64,000 nt of DNA from Prosthecobacter sp. (GCF_034366625.1 NZ_JAXMIH010000001.1:31389-95388), one strand, 5' to 3'. Numbered from the stretch's first letter, positions 9,800 to 19,578 are shown. Notes: a model not told the origin generated them from the letters alone. Program-made: numbers and translations.

Positions 9800-11290
9800 A
9801 TGAAAAAGATCATCCGCCTTGTCCTCATCCTGCTGGGGTTGTTCACGCTGCTGGCGGTCGCCGCACCGCTGGGCGGCGCCTGGTGGCTGAGAAGCTACGT
9901 GAACAAGGAGCGTCTCGTGCTGGAGACGGAGAAGAACATCAACGCTCGCGTGCAACTCGATGACGTGGTGTTCACGCTCTTTGCCTGGCCGCCGACGCTT
10001 CGACTCAGCGGTCTGAAGATCGCACCGCGTGACCAGTATGCCGGAACGCCGCTGGAGGCGCGCCCGCCGCTCAAGCATGCGCCGGTGGAGATCGAAATGG
10101 CTTACCTCGAACTGGAGCCGGCCGGGCTGTGGCGGCGGGACGTTTACCCGCGCGTGCTGCGCATCATGGGCGTGGAAGTGCAGGAAACGCTGAGTCCGCA
10201 GGGCAGCTCCTTGGAAAGGCTGTTTCAGCGGCCCACGGAAGGCATGCTGTTGACCGCAGATGGCGTGCCACGCGCGATCCCGGTGCCTCCACCTGGGGCC
10301 GAACCACCGGTGACTGTGCCGCTAGCCCCTGGCAAGCCCACCCTGGTGCAGGAAACCACCGAGCCGGTGATTGCCTCCGTCCCCAATGTGGACGTGCCGC
10401 CGAATGAGAAATCACGCGCCGCACGGCTGGCCCTGCAGGAAATCAGCATCGAGCAGGCACACTTTCATATCATCAACCAGGACGCTGATGCCAAGTTCGA
10501 CGCCGACATCAGTGACTTCAGCCTCGCCTTGACCGATATCGACATCGACCCGGATAATCTCGCGGCGCACAACCGCCTGCATGCCCGTCTGAGTGCCAAA
10601 GTGGTGGTGGATGGCGTGGCGAAGATCGGCGGAAACATGCAGCAGGTGCATTTTGCCGACATGAGGCTGCATGGTGAAGGCGAGGTGAACCCGGCCGATC
10701 CTGCCACGGGGATGTGGTCGCCCGCCGCGATGCTCAAGCTCACCATCGACCGCGGCTCGACCCTCGGCGGCCACATCACCATCGGCGACGCCGCAGGCGA
10801 GAACCTCGACAAGCTCATGAAATACGGCATTGATCTGCGCGGCATCCGTCTCGGCGGCCCGCTGGCGCAGGATCTCAATATCCACATCCTCTCGAAGGAC
10901 CAGCGCGTGACCTTTCTCGACAACGCCCACCTCGCGCTGCCCGATTACGAGGTCACGGTGAAGCGGGATTCCTGGCTGGACATGGCCAAGGACGACCAGA
11001 CACTGCTCACGCGACTGTATTGCGGCCCGGCCTTGAAGGAACAGGTCGTGCGCGGCGTCGCTTCCCGGGGGTTGGGCGAGACGATCTCCCGCATGGTGGT
11101 CGATGGCTTCTCTGATGAGCAGGGTCGTCTCTCCTTCGACCTCACGATCACCGGCACACTCTCCCATCCGAAGGTGAAGCCGGACATCCAGCGCCGTTTG
11201 GAGGGGCTTCTTGGTGGCGACATCGAGGACAAGGCCAAGGAGCTGATCGACACCTTCAAAGGCCTCAAAGGATTGTTCAAAAAAGACTGA
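9800..11290 (+). CDS. AsmA-like inner-membrane-anchored protein
   Basis: The 496-residue product starts MKKIIRLVLILLGLFTLLAV, one N-terminal membrane anchor, followed by a large beta-rich periplasmic part. This includes NINARVQLDDVVFTLFAWPPTLRLSGL and, near the end, GTLSHPKVKPDIQRRLEGLLGG, as in AsmA/DUF748-type proteins. Such proteins are linked to phospholipid or lipoprotein transport to the outer membrane. A Pro/Val-rich linker (about residues 155-185) interrupts the domain. galU starts 2 bases after its stop, so the two are probably cotranscribed. Confidence 0.72.
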   Translation: MKKIIRLVLILLGLFTLLAVAAPLGGAWWLRSYVNKERLVLETEKNINARVQLDDVVFTLFAWPPTLRLSGLKIAPRDQYAGTPLEARPPLKHAPVEIEMAYLELEPAGLWRRDVYPRVLRIMGVEVQETLSPQGSSLERLFQRPTEGMLLTADGVPRAIPVPPPGAEPPVTVPLAPGKPTLVQETTEPVIASVPNVDVPPNEKSRAARLALQEISIEQAHFHIINQDADAKFDADISDFSLALTDIDIDPDNLAAHNRLHARLSAKVVVDGVAKIGGNMQQVHFADMRLHGEGEVNPADPATGMWSPAAMLKLTIDRGSTLGGHITIGDAAGENLDKLMKYGIDLRGIRLGGPLAQDLNIHILSKDQRVTFLDNAHLALPDYEVTVKRDSWLDMAKDDQTLLTRLYCGPALKEQVVRGVASRGLGETISRMVVDGFSDEQGRLSFDLTITGTLSHPKVKPDIQRRLEGLLGGDIEDKAKELIDTFKGLKGLFKKD

Positions 11291-11292
11291 CC

Positions 11293-12165
11293 ATGTCCCA
11301 ACGCGTCCGCAAAGCTGTCATTCCCGCCGCTGGCTACGGCACCCGCTTCCTCCCCATCTCCAAGGCCGTGCCGAAGGAGATGCTGCCGCTGGTGGACAAG
11401 CCGGTGATCCAGTATGTCGTCGAAGAAGCCGTCGCGTCCGGCATCGAGGACATCCTCATCATCATCTCGCGCTCCAAACGTTCGATTGAGGAGCATTTTC
11501 ATCCTGCCTTCGATCTCGAGGCCGAACTCGCCGCCAAAGGCCGCGATGCTGACCTCGCTGAGCTGCGCCGCATGCAGACCATGGCACGCATCCATTTCAT
11601 CTGGCAGCCAAAAATGGGCGGCCTCGGCGACGCAATCCTCCATGCCCGCGATCATGTCGGCAATGAACCTTTCGCCGTTCTGCTGGGCGACACCGTCGTC
11701 ACCAGCTACATTGACAAGCCTGTCACACGTCAACTGGCCGATGTCGTTGAAACGCACGGCGGTTCTGCGGTCGCGCTGCAACAAGTGCCGCCCGAAAAAG
11801 TCAGCCGCTACGGCATTCTCGGTGGCAATGAAATCTCCCCCGGCCTCATTCGTGCCACCACCTTCGTCGAGAAGCCGAAACCCGAGGAGGCGCCGTCCAA
11901 TCTCGCTGTCAGTGCACGCTACGTGCTTTCGCCACGCATCTTTGACCACCTCGCCAAAACACCGCCCGGCAAAGGCGGCGAACTCCAGCTCACCGATGCG
12001 ATGGCCAGCCTCATGCGCGAGGAAACACTTTATGGCCTGCGCTACGACGGCGCACGTCACGACATCGGTAACAAGCTTGATTTCATCAAGGCCAACATCC
12101 ACTTCGGCCTGCAACGCGACGACATCGCCCCTGCCCTGCGCGAGTATTTGAAGTCGCTCGTTTGA
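11293..12165 (+). CDS. galU: UTP--glucose-1-phosphate uridylyltransferase
   Basis: GalU makes UDP-glucose, a precursor for glycan synthesis. The 290-residue length is typical. Motifs are VIPAAGYGTRFLPISKAVPKEMLPLVDKPVIQYVVEEAV (N-terminal nucleotide-binding loop), VLLGDTVV and EKPKPEEAPSNLAVSARYVL. KGGELQLTDAM and DIGNKLDFIKAN complete the family pattern. It is 2 bases downstream of the AsmA-like gene. UDP-glucose made here could feed the polysaccharide locus in the right half of the window. Confidence 0.95.
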   Translation: MSQRVRKAVIPAAGYGTRFLPISKAVPKEMLPLVDKPVIQYVVEEAVASGIEDILIIISRSKRSIEEHFHPAFDLEAELAAKGRDADLAELRRMQTMARIHFIWQPKMGGLGDAILHARDHVGNEPFAVLLGDTVVTSYIDKPVTRQLADVVETHGGSAVALQQVPPEKVSRYGILGGNEISPGLIRATTFVEKPKPEEAPSNLAVSARYVLSPRIFDHLAKTPPGKGGELQLTDAMASLMREETLYGLRYDGARHDIGNKLDFIKANIHFGLQRDDIAPALREYLKSLV

Positions 12166-12234
12166 AACAATGCCTCGAAAATGTGCTGGTCAGCGATGCT
12201 TTGGTATTGTGAAGCACAATTTTACGCTGACGGC

Positions 12235-12263
12235 TTGGCAAGGGGTGTGGTGACGCGTAGCTT
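12235..12263 (+). promoter_or_regulatory. Candidate sigma-70-type promoter for sppA
   Basis: TTGGCA (12235-12240) and TAGCTT (12258-12263) are separated by 17 bases, just upstream of the sppA start at 12273. The -35 is a good match and the -10 is weak. The very short leader leaves little room for a ribosome-binding site, so this is tentative. Confidence 0.3.
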
Positions 12264-12272
12264 CGCTCTATT

Positions 12273-13304
12273 ATGAGCAACAAATCGTATGGATGCCTGA
12301 TCGTCCTGCTGCTACTCGCGCTGGTCGTGAGCCTTGGCCTGAATCTGGGCCAGTTCATGGGCAAGCTGAACCTGGATGTCGGCGGCGAGGCGATGTTTTC
12401 GACCGCACGCCCCAAACGCCATCTGCATGAAACCACCGTGGAGACGGCGAAGAAGCCGACACGTGACAAGATCGTGCACATCGACCTTGAGGGCATTATT
12501 TCGTCGATGGACATCGGCGGGCTTTTTTCGAACGCGATGCCGAGCGTGGACTCGATCAAGCGTGCGCTGGAGCAGGCGGTGGAGGACAAAAACGTGAAGG
12601 CCATCGTGCTGCGCGTGAACTCTCCCGGCGGCGAGGTGACGGCTTCGGACATCATCTACAACGCGGTGAAGAAGGCGGCCAAGGAGAAGCCGGTGGTCGT
12701 TTACATGGACTCGATGGCGGCCTCGGGCGGTTACTACGTCGCCTGCGGTGCCACGAAGATTGTGGCGAGCGAGACGACGCTCACGGCGAGCATCGGCGTG
12801 ATCATCGAGACGATGAACTACAGCGAGTTGTTTGGCAAAGTGGGCCTGTCGATGACGACCTTCACCAGCGGCGCGTTCAAGGACTCGCTGAGCGGCGCAC
12901 GGCCGATGCGTGACGATGAGAAGGCTTATGTGCAGAACCTTGTGACGCAGATGTATGATCGTTTTCTCGGCATCGTCTCGGAGGCGCGCGGCGTGCCCAA
13001 AGATCAGCTCAAAAACGTGGCCGATGGCCGTGTAGTAACGGGACGCGAGGCGCTGACGGCGAAGCTGGTGGATCAGATCGGCTACGTGGAGGATGCGTAC
13101 GCGCTGGCGCGTGAACTCGGCAAGGCGGCGGATGCCGGCGTGGTGAAATATCGCCAGGAGATGAGCCTGTTTGATGCTTTCGGCATGGCCTCAGCCAAGG
13201 CAAACGCTCAACCGGCCAAGGTTCAGCTCGATCTCAGCAGCGGACTGCTGCCAAAACTGCTGCCGGGTGTGCCCTACTATCTGCCGCCGAGCTTTGCCCG
13301 CTGA
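12273..13304 (+). CDS. sppA: Signal peptide peptidase SppA (S49 family)
   Basis: The 343-residue protein has one N-terminal membrane segment (residues 8-28) and a single S49 protease domain, as in the Bacillus-type short SppA. The catalytic Ser is probably Ser151 in MDSMAASGGYYVAC. The general base Lys is Lys203 in SGAFKDSLSG, and VNSPGGEVTASD is the conserved substrate-side loop. It degrades cleaved signal peptides at the membrane. The CPBP protease gene starts 2 bases after its stop, forming a membrane-protease pair. Confidence 0.92.
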   Translation: MSNKSYGCLIVLLLLALVVSLGLNLGQFMGKLNLDVGGEAMFSTARPKRHLHETTVETAKKPTRDKIVHIDLEGIISSMDIGGLFSNAMPSVDSIKRALEQAVEDKNVKAIVLRVNSPGGEVTASDIIYNAVKKAAKEKPVVVYMDSMAASGGYYVACGATKIVASETTLTASIGVIIETMNYSELFGKVGLSMTTFTSGAFKDSLSGARPMRDDEKAYVQNLVTQMYDRFLGIVSEARGVPKDQLKNVADGRVVTGREALTAKLVDQIGYVEDAYALARELGKAADAGVVKYRQEMSLFDAFGMASAKANAQPAKVQLDLSSGLLPKLLPGVPYYLPPSFAR

Positions 13305-13306
13305 TC

Positions 13307-14134
13307 ATGCTGGATGTTCCCACAGCGGGGGTCCTGCGTGACCTCTCGATCCTTGTCAGTCTCGCCACGGCGCTGGCGCTGATCGGCTATCGCCTGCTAC
13401 GGCATTACCGGCCCGAGGTCTCGTGGAATTACGAAGGGCAGGTGCTCTCGCGGCCTTATGCAGTGCCGGATCTGCTGGTGCTGGCAGGACTGGGGTTGTT
13501 TTTCATCATCGCCATGGATCCGCAAAGCGGAGGTGAAGGTGGCAGGAGCGTGAATGACAGCGGCTTGGTGGTGAGCATGGCCTTCAATCTCGTCGTGTGT
13601 GCCGGACTGCTGCTCTATTTGCACCGGTTGCGCGGATTGAATCCGGCGGAGCTGTTCGGCCTGCAGCACCTGCACTGGCGGTCGCTGGCGATGGTGGTGT
13701 TGATGTTCACTGTGATCATCCTGATCTCCGTCAATCTCGTTTCCGCCGCCACCGTGAGCTGGCTGAAGGACATCTGGCCTGATCTTCAACCGCAGGAGAC
13801 CGTGAAGGCGTTTGAGTCCGGCGGCATCGGTTTCAAAATTCTGGTGATCATCGCCGCCGTGGTGATCGCCCCCCTGGCCGAGGAGACGTTGTTTCGTGGC
13901 TTTGTGTATGGCGTGTTGAAGCGCTACACGGACGCCCCGTTCGCGGCACTGGCTTCATCACTCATGTTTGCGATCATCCACCTGCACGTCGGCAGCCTGC
14001 TGCCGCTGTGGATGCTCGCGGTGCTGTTCTGCCTCGCCTACGAGATCACCGGCTGCCTGTTGGTGCCGATGCTGCTACATTCGATCTTCAACGCGATGAG
14101 CATTGTCGGAATGCTGTTTCTGGATGCGCCGTGA
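13307..14134 (+). CDS. CPBP-family intramembrane glutamic endopeptidase
   Basis: The 275-residue multi-pass protein carries the CPBP/Abi (Rce1-like) motifs. These are EETLFRG (Glu192, Glu193, Arg197), FAIIHLH with His225, and LLHSIFNA with His258 and Asn262. About seven transmembrane segments are apparent. Such proteases cleave membrane substrates or act in bacteriocin self-immunity, and the substrate here is unknown. It is coupled to sppA and convergent with fabG, 3 bases apart. Confidence 0.92.
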   Translation: MLDVPTAGVLRDLSILVSLATALALIGYRLLRHYRPEVSWNYEGQVLSRPYAVPDLLVLAGLGLFFIIAMDPQSGGEGGRSVNDSGLVVSMAFNLVVCAGLLLYLHRLRGLNPAELFGLQHLHWRSLAMVVLMFTVIILISVNLVSAATVSWLKDIWPDLQPQETVKAFESGGIGFKILVIIAAVVIAPLAEETLFRGFVYGVLKRYTDAPFAALASSLMFAIIHLHVGSLLPLWMLAVLFCLAYEITGCLLVPMLLHSIFNAMSIVGMLFLDAP

Positions 14135-14137
14135 AAC

Positions 14138-14884
14138 TCACATCACCATGCCGCCATCAACGGCAAGCACCTGACCGGTGACGTAGCGTGCGGCCGGGCT
14201 GGCGAGGTAGAGGGCGGCGGCGGCGATGTCTTCGGCGGCACCGAGATCACCGAGCGGGATCTTCTTCAAAATCTCCTCCTTCACCTGATCATTGAGCACA
14301 TGCGTCATGTCGGTGGCGATGAAGCCGGGGCAGATGCAGTTCGCGGTGACGCCGCGTCCGGCGAACTCACGGGCGAGCGACTTCGTGAAGCCGATGAGTC
14401 CGGCCTTGCTGGCGGCGTAGTTGGCCTGACCGGCGTTGCCGATGAGACCGATGACGGAGCTGATGTTAATGATGCGCGCGCCTTTTTGCTTCAGGATGCT
14501 GCGCTGCACGGCTTTGACCATGTTGAAGGCGCCTTTGAGGTTGGTGTCGAGCACGACGTCCCAATCTTCCTCGCTCATGCGCAGAAGCAGGCCGTCCTTG
14601 GTGACGCCAGCGTTGTTCACGAGAATGTCCACGTGATCAAAATCAGCGAGAATCTGCTTCCCGACCTCGGCACAAGCGGGACCATCGGCCACATCAAGTG
14701 CATAGGCCTTGGCGGCACCGGGATGTGCCGCGTTGATGGCATCGGCGGCGCTTTGCGCATTCGCCTGTGTGCGGCTGACGACGGCGACTTTCGCGCCCTC
14801 GGCGGCGAAGGCTTCTGCGATGGCTTTGCCGATGCCGCGTCCGGCCCCGGTGACGACTGCGATTTTATCCTGGAGTTTGCCCAT
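14138..14884 (-). CDS. fabG: 3-oxoacyl-[acyl-carrier-protein] reductase
   Basis: FabG reduces 3-oxoacyl-ACP with NADPH in fatty acid elongation. The 248-residue SDR protein shows the Rossmann motif TGAGRGIGKAIAEAFAAEGA, NNAGVTKDGLL, and the catalytic Ser143 (NISSVIG), Tyr156 and Lys160 (YAASKAG). The C-terminal PGFIATDMTHVL and YVTGQVLAVDGGMVM are characteristic of FabG. Other genes of the pathway (acpP, acpS) are nearby but not adjacent. An assignment to another SDR oxidoreductase is possible but less likely. Confidence 0.9.
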   Translation of the reverse strand: MGKLQDKIAVVTGAGRGIGKAIAEAFAAEGAKVAVVSRTQANAQSAADAINAAHPGAAKAYALDVADGPACAEVGKQILADFDHVDILVNNAGVTKDGLLLRMSEEDWDVVLDTNLKGAFNMVKAVQRSILKQKGARIINISSVIGLIGNAGQANYAASKAGLIGFTKSLAREFAGRGVTANCICPGFIATDMTHVLNDQVKEEILKKIPLGDLGAAEDIAAAALYLASPAARYVTGQVLAVDGGMVM

Positions 14885-14968
14885 GTGTCATCCATGAACG
14901 GGGGCCATCACCGTGCAAGAAGAAGGTGCATCCAGAACGGATCGCATTCATGGTCACAGCCATTGCCG

Positions 14969-15949
14969 ATGAGTGACGACGCGCCGCCAGCCGACAAACC
15001 CTCTCTTTTGAAAATGTCCGTCTCCTTCGGGGGATTCTGCGAGGTCATCGCTTTTCTGTCACTCACGGGCACCTGGCTGGGCAGTCTGGGGCGCTATGGA
15101 TGGATGCTTGATCTGCTATCGCACTTCCGTCTGCAATACATCCTCGCCTGTGGTGCCGTGCTGATCTTCGCTCTGTTTCGACGCCGCACCTGGCTGGTCC
15201 TCGCCTCTCTGATCTCGCTGCTGTGGAACGCGCAGATCGTTCATGCCTTCCACCAGACCTCCGATGCGGCGATGATCAAGGCTGACAAGCCGCTGCGGGT
15301 GATGACCTTCAATGTCATGGTGGACAATGAGAACCACGTCGCCGCCATCGAGCATGTGCTGAAGGCAGACGCGGACATCGTCTGCCTGCTTGAGGTGAAC
15401 GACACCTGGCGCATGAGCCTGGAGCCGCTGCGGGTGAAATATCCGCATCGTATTGAGGAGATGAACGATGGTAATTTTGGCGTCGCCTGCTACACGCGCC
15501 TGCCATTGAAGAGCAGCGAGGTCCGCCGGTTCACGGTCTGGGCTTTGCCGACGGTCCTGCTCAATCTCGATCATCTCGGCCGCCCACTAACGGTCATCGC
15601 CACACACCCCATGCCGCCGATGGGTGGTTTGAGTGCGCAGGAGTGGCGCTCACAGCTTTCCCAGATCGGCACCATCGCAGCCAGCATCAACGGCGAGGTC
15701 ATCCTGGCCGGTGATCTCAATGCCACGCCCTGGTGCGAAGGCATGCGGCTGCTATGCGAAACAAGCGGCCTGCGATTTAGCTCCGTCGATCCTGTCTGGC
15801 CTCCGACATGGGGTCTGAACCTGCCGATGATGATTCCCATCGACCATGTGCTGGTCAAAGGCGGGCTGACGGTGCGAAAGCGTGTGATCGGACCGGCGAT
15901 GGGTTCAGATCACCGGTCGGTGCTGGTGGAGATTGGTTTCGGCCCGTAA
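14969..15949 (+). CDS. Membrane-anchored endonuclease/exonuclease/phosphatase family protein
   Basis: The 326-residue product has two or three N-terminal hydrophobic segments (about residues 12-85). These are followed by an EEP domain: LRVMTFNVMVDNEN, DADIVCLLEVNDTW, TRLPLKSSEV, TVIATHPMPP, ILAGDLNATPW, PIDHVLVKGG and GSDHRSVLVEIGF. The Asp/His metal site of the family is complete. Members include phosphodiesterases and nucleases, often acting outside the cytoplasm when anchored this way. The start at 14969 is chosen because the longer frame to 14300 overlaps fabG on the other strand. Confidence 0.85.
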   Translation: MSDDAPPADKPSLLKMSVSFGGFCEVIAFLSLTGTWLGSLGRYGWMLDLLSHFRLQYILACGAVLIFALFRRRTWLVLASLISLLWNAQIVHAFHQTSDAAMIKADKPLRVMTFNVMVDNENHVAAIEHVLKADADIVCLLEVNDTWRMSLEPLRVKYPHRIEEMNDGNFGVACYTRLPLKSSEVRRFTVWALPTVLLNLDHLGRPLTVIATHPMPPMGGLSAQEWRSQLSQIGTIAASINGEVILAGDLNATPWCEGMRLLCETSGLRFSSVDPVWPPTWGLNLPMMIPIDHVLVKGGLTVRKRVIGPAMGSDHRSVLVEIGFGP

Positions 15950-15966
15950 GGCTTCGACCTGCACTG

Positions 15967-16000
15967 AAAAAACGGAGTGATGCTCAAGGGCATCACTCCG
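15967..16000 (-). terminator. Intrinsic terminator of the GldA/F/G-like operon
   Basis: An 11-bp perfect stem (15973-15983 with 15990-16000, 6-base loop) is followed on the minus strand by six T residues. It lies 46 bases beyond the stop of the DUF4340 gene, the last of the four-gene operon. It may also slow transcription from the convergent EEP gene. Confidence 0.85.
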
Positions 16001-16045
16001 TGGTGAATAGTGGGGCAGCGTTGCGCCGTGCTCTGACAAGCGCGG

Positions 16046-17428
16046 CTACTTCTTCGCGGCGTCGGCAGCGGGTTTGGCGGCAGGTTTTTCGCCGGTGACG
16101 GGATTGGCTCCGGGAGCAGGCGCGGGTTTGATCTCCGGCTTGGGCGCTTCGGGCAGCGGGGAGGCGGGCGTGGTGAGACCCGGAGCGGCCGGGGCGGGCT
16201 TCAGGCCTTCGAGCATCTTTTTCACATCGGGCAGGCCGGTGGGACTTCCACCTGTGGCGGGAACACCGACGGGGGAGCCCTTCGTCTCCGGCTCGGCAAG
16301 AATTTCGCCGCGTTTCTTGAGGAGGTTGCTCACGGTGTATTCGGTGACCTCATAGACCCAGCCTTCGAGTTTCTTCTCAGCAGTGAGCTTTTCCTCCTGC
16401 TTTTTCTTTTCGGCGGCGAAGGCCTCGTCGTTGGTCTTTTTGTCCTCGGGCTTTTCATCCTTCACGGGGGCGCGTTCCTTGGGGAGGTCGGCGCTGATGG
16501 TGACGGAGAGATAGTATTTGTCCGTGCCGTCCACGTTCTTTTTCACGGCCTGGACGTTGTAGGTGAAGCCCTCGAAGGTGACGAGCTTCGCCTTCACGGC
16601 GTCCTTCAGGCTGGCGGCGGCCTTGTCCTTGACCAGCACGTCGTTGAAGGTAGGGCTGGAGAGGAGGCTGGTGAGGTTGGTCTTGCCGTTGTCGAGTTTT
16701 TCGCCGGGCTTGGCCCCTTCGAGGGTGAACTCGGTGGCCTCGGCATCGGGGCGGGAGGCTTTCCAGGAGTCTTCGGGTTTGGCGGCGGTGACTTCGACGG
16801 ACTTGACCTTCTGCACGTCGAAGAAGGCCTTCTCCAGCCAGGTGTCGGCCTTGCTTTCGAGGTCGGCGAAGGTGTTGCCCACGGTCCAGATGGTTTCGCC
16901 GTCGTCTGGGTTCACCATGCGCACGAGACGCTCGCTGTTGCCACCGAAGGGGGAAGCGTTCTGATTGCCAGAACTGGTGACGTTGCCGCCGAGGACGAGG
17001 GACTTCTTGATGTTGCCCTTGGTGTCGAGCAGTTCGACGAGGGTGCCGATGCCGTAGGCATTGGGCTCGCCGGGAGGCTGAACGCCGACCTTGCCCCAGG
17101 ATTCCTTGCCGACGAACTGCTTGCGGCTGATCTTCTGCTCCTTGAGGGCGAGGAGGGCGCGGCTGATCTTGTCGAAGCTGGCCTCATAACCGCCGCGCTC
17201 GGCGACGGTCCAGGTGGTGCCGCTGAGGACAACGTTGACCTCGTCCTGGGCATCCTTGATGCGGATTTTCTGGACGCTGTTCACGTCGAAGTCAGGAATG
17301 AGCAGCTCGCGCAAGTCCGTGCCCTTGCGGGAACCGGTGCTGAGACGGGATTTGCGGTCCTTCTGCTGATAAAGAGCGGCTCCGACGAGCGCGACGAGCA
17401 CGACGAGCAGAATGATGATCTTTTTCAT
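16046..17428 (-). CDS. DUF4340 domain protein of the Gld-type ABC operon
   Basis: The 460-residue product has an N-terminal membrane anchor (KKIIILLVVLVALVGAALY) and a periplasmic part typical of DUF4340. Recognisable stretches are LLIPDFDVNSVQKIRIKD, WTVAERGGYEASFDKISRAL and the repeated beta strands around VQKVKSVEVTAAKPEDSW. The C-terminus is a long low-complexity Pro/Ala/Lys tail (about 380-460). DUF4340 genes habitually follow GldG-like genes. It lies 36 bases after the GldG-like stop, so it is the fourth gene of the operon. Confidence 0.88.
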   Translation of the reverse strand: MKKIIILLVVLVALVGAALYQQKDRKSRLSTGSRKGTDLRELLIPDFDVNSVQKIRIKDAQDEVNVVLSGTTWTVAERGGYEASFDKISRALLALKEQKISRKQFVGKESWGKVGVQPPGEPNAYGIGTLVELLDTKGNIKKSLVLGGNVTSSGNQNASPFGGNSERLVRMVNPDDGETIWTVGNTFADLESKADTWLEKAFFDVQKVKSVEVTAAKPEDSWKASRPDAEATEFTLEGAKPGEKLDNGKTNLTSLLSSPTFNDVLVKDKAAASLKDAVKAKLVTFEGFTYNVQAVKKNVDGTDKYYLSVTISADLPKERAPVKDEKPEDKKTNDEAFAAEKKKQEEKLTAEKKLEGWVYEVTEYTVSNLLKKRGEILAEPETKGSPVGVPATGGSPTGLPDVKKMLEGLKPAPAAPGLTTPASPLPEAPKPEIKPAPAPGANPVTGEKPAAKPAADAAKK

Positions 17429-17464
17429 GGTGTGTAAAAACAGGATTGGAAATGAGGGGATGAA

Positions 17465-19540
17465 TCAAACCGCGGCGGTGACGGCACGACGGCGGATGGC
17501 GAGCAGGATGCCGGCGCAACTGACGAGCAGCGGCACGGCGAGGAAATTCAGCCATTTGAGCATGGTCTTGGTGTACTCGATCTCCTTGTTCTGCTCCTTC
17601 TTGATGTCGCGCACCTTGCGGGAGAGATCGACATCGTTCTGCATGAGTGCCTCGAGGTCCTTCTGCTGCTGAGGATCGACAATGAAGCCCTTGCCTTTGG
17701 AATCGCGCTTCAGGCGCAGAGAGCCCATTTTCTCGGCAGTTTTCTGGCGCTCGGCCTCCAAGGCCATCAACTGCGGGCGGAAACGGCTTTCCACCTTCTC
17801 GCGCATTTCCTTGATGGTGCTGAAGGGACGCACGGCGGACTTGCGGTTGCGCACCTGAAGGAGATCGCCACCACCGGAGAGGACTTCCACGGCGTTCAAG
17901 ATCGCCGGCAGATTGCCGGTGCGGGAAACGAGCATGCCGGTCATGGGATCCTGCTGCACGCAAAAGGCGTCATAGAGCATGTCCACATCGGCGAAGAGGA
18001 TGACGACACCTTCACTGTTGGCGGATTCCTTGAGGGAACCGTCGTCCTTCTTCGGCTCTTCTTTCTTCTCAGCCGCTGGTGCAGGTGCGGCGGACGGTAC
18101 AGCAGCGGGAGCTGCCACAGGTGCAGTAGCCGGGGTGGGAGCGGCGGCGGGAACAGCTACCGGCGGCGTGGTGACTGTGACAGGCGCGGGCTTCGCTTCG
18201 TCTTGAGCACCGCCCGTGTCAGGTTTGCCCGGGGCCTTGGTAGGTTTGCCGTCCGGGAAGGCGGTTTTAAATTTGCCGGTCAAACGGACGGCGAGGATCT
18301 GCTTGCGACCACCGGAATTGAAGGTGGTGAGACCCTGCGGCGAACGCGCTTTTTCCGCATCAGCGATGTCGATCATGGCAGATTCTTCCGAGCTGGTGAC
18401 CAGGGTGTCAGCGTCAATGCCGTCACGTTTGTCGATGCTGAACGAACCGGAGGTGACCATGGTGAGCGAGTTGAGGCCAGAGGTGATGCGATCCTCGCGG
18501 CTGATGGCTGCCGCAGGCAGTTGCAGCGCGGTGGGGTTGTTGCGACCTTGCAGCATGCCGCGGTAGTTCATGTCGGCGACGACCATGTCGTTCTTGAAAC
18601 CGATGCCCCAGGACTTGAAGAGATTTTTCAGGTCGGAGGCGGTGTTGATCTGGCCGCCGGGCTGGCCGGTCATCGGATTCTGCTGACCACTGAAGGCCTG
18701 GGCGACGACGCTGTTTGGATCGACGAGGGCGATGACCTTGCCGCCGCCAAGCAGGAACTGGTCGATGGCGTATTCGGCGCTTTCCATGATGTCCGCCGGA
18801 TGCAACACGAGGAGCACCTTGATGTTGGAGTCGATCTTGTCGGTTCCCATCGGCACCTCGACGACCTCATAGTCGGCACGAAGCTGCTGAACGACCACCC
18901 AGGGCTCCTGCCCGCGTTGTTTTTGGAACGGATACATGGGCGAACCCATGACTGGAATGGAACTCATGACGCCGACGACGTTTTTCGCCGGCTTGATGAC
19001 CTTCGAAATGGCGCGGGCGATGTCATACTCGACGGCGGAGCCTTCATTCGGTGCCGGCGGATTGAGGAAGGGGATGACCTCCTTCTGATCCAGGCACTGG
19101 ATGGCGAGACCGAGGTAGATTTTATCCCCCTCCTGGTTCACGGGCCCCATGTCCTGGATTTCATCCTCACGCGCCTTGTCCTCCTCCTCCGTGTTCGGAT
19201 TCGGGTGGATGGTTTCGAGGATGATCTTGTCGCCGGAGGCCTTCACGAGTTCCAGCAGGAGATCCTCCACGGCCCGCACATGCGGCTTGAGGACGTTCGG
19301 CATCACGCGGTCATCCGTGGTGTAGTAATAACGGATGGTGACCGGCTCATCCTCGTTGAGACGGCTGAGAATGTTCTTCGTGCCCTGGGAGAGGGTGTAG
19401 ATGCGGTCCTCGGTGAGGTCGATACGGAAGTTGCCGAAACCGAGGCCGCCGACGAGGAAGTTCAGGACGACGATAATGGCGATCACCAGGACGGCGGTGA
19501 TGCCGGTGGTGGCTTGCTTGCTGTTGAGATTCACGCTCAT
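17465..19540 (-). CDS. GldG-like ABC transporter auxiliary protein
   Basis: The 691-residue protein has an N-terminal transmembrane helix (TAVLVIAIIVVLNFLVGGLGF). The adjacent signature is RIDLTEDRIYTLSQGTKNILSRL, typical of GldG/ABC_transp_aux proteins. A large extracytoplasmic domain and a C-terminal helix (FLAVPLLVSCAGILLAIRRR) follow. A Pro/Ala-rich linker (about residues 435-500) separates two parts. In Bacteroidota GldA/F/G is tied to gliding motility. In other phyla the substrate is unknown. Its start is 38 bases after the permease stop. Confidence 0.9.
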   Translation of the reverse strand: MSVNLNSKQATTGITAVLVIAIIVVLNFLVGGLGFGNFRIDLTEDRIYTLSQGTKNILSRLNEDEPVTIRYYYTTDDRVMPNVLKPHVRAVEDLLLELVKASGDKIILETIHPNPNTEEEDKAREDEIQDMGPVNQEGDKIYLGLAIQCLDQKEVIPFLNPPAPNEGSAVEYDIARAISKVIKPAKNVVGVMSSIPVMGSPMYPFQKQRGQEPWVVVQQLRADYEVVEVPMGTDKIDSNIKVLLVLHPADIMESAEYAIDQFLLGGGKVIALVDPNSVVAQAFSGQQNPMTGQPGGQINTASDLKNLFKSWGIGFKNDMVVADMNYRGMLQGRNNPTALQLPAAAISREDRITSGLNSLTMVTSGSFSIDKRDGIDADTLVTSSEESAMIDIADAEKARSPQGLTTFNSGGRKQILAVRLTGKFKTAFPDGKPTKAPGKPDTGGAQDEAKPAPVTVTTPPVAVPAAAPTPATAPVAAPAAVPSAAPAPAAEKKEEPKKDDGSLKESANSEGVVILFADVDMLYDAFCVQQDPMTGMLVSRTGNLPAILNAVEVLSGGGDLLQVRNRKSAVRPFSTIKEMREKVESRFRPQLMALEAERQKTAEKMGSLRLKRDSKGKGFIVDPQQQKDLEALMQNDVDLSRKVRDIKKEQNKEIEYTKTMLKWLNFLAVPLLVSCAGILLAIRRRAVTAAV

Positions 19541-19578
19541 GGTGTCAAATCAGGTGTTGGGTTGGTTTGATGCCAAAA

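Noticed and set aside
14300..14968. Upstream extension of the EEP-family gene
   Set aside because: It is antisense to fabG. The ATG at 14969 gives a protein whose first residues lead into the membrane segments.
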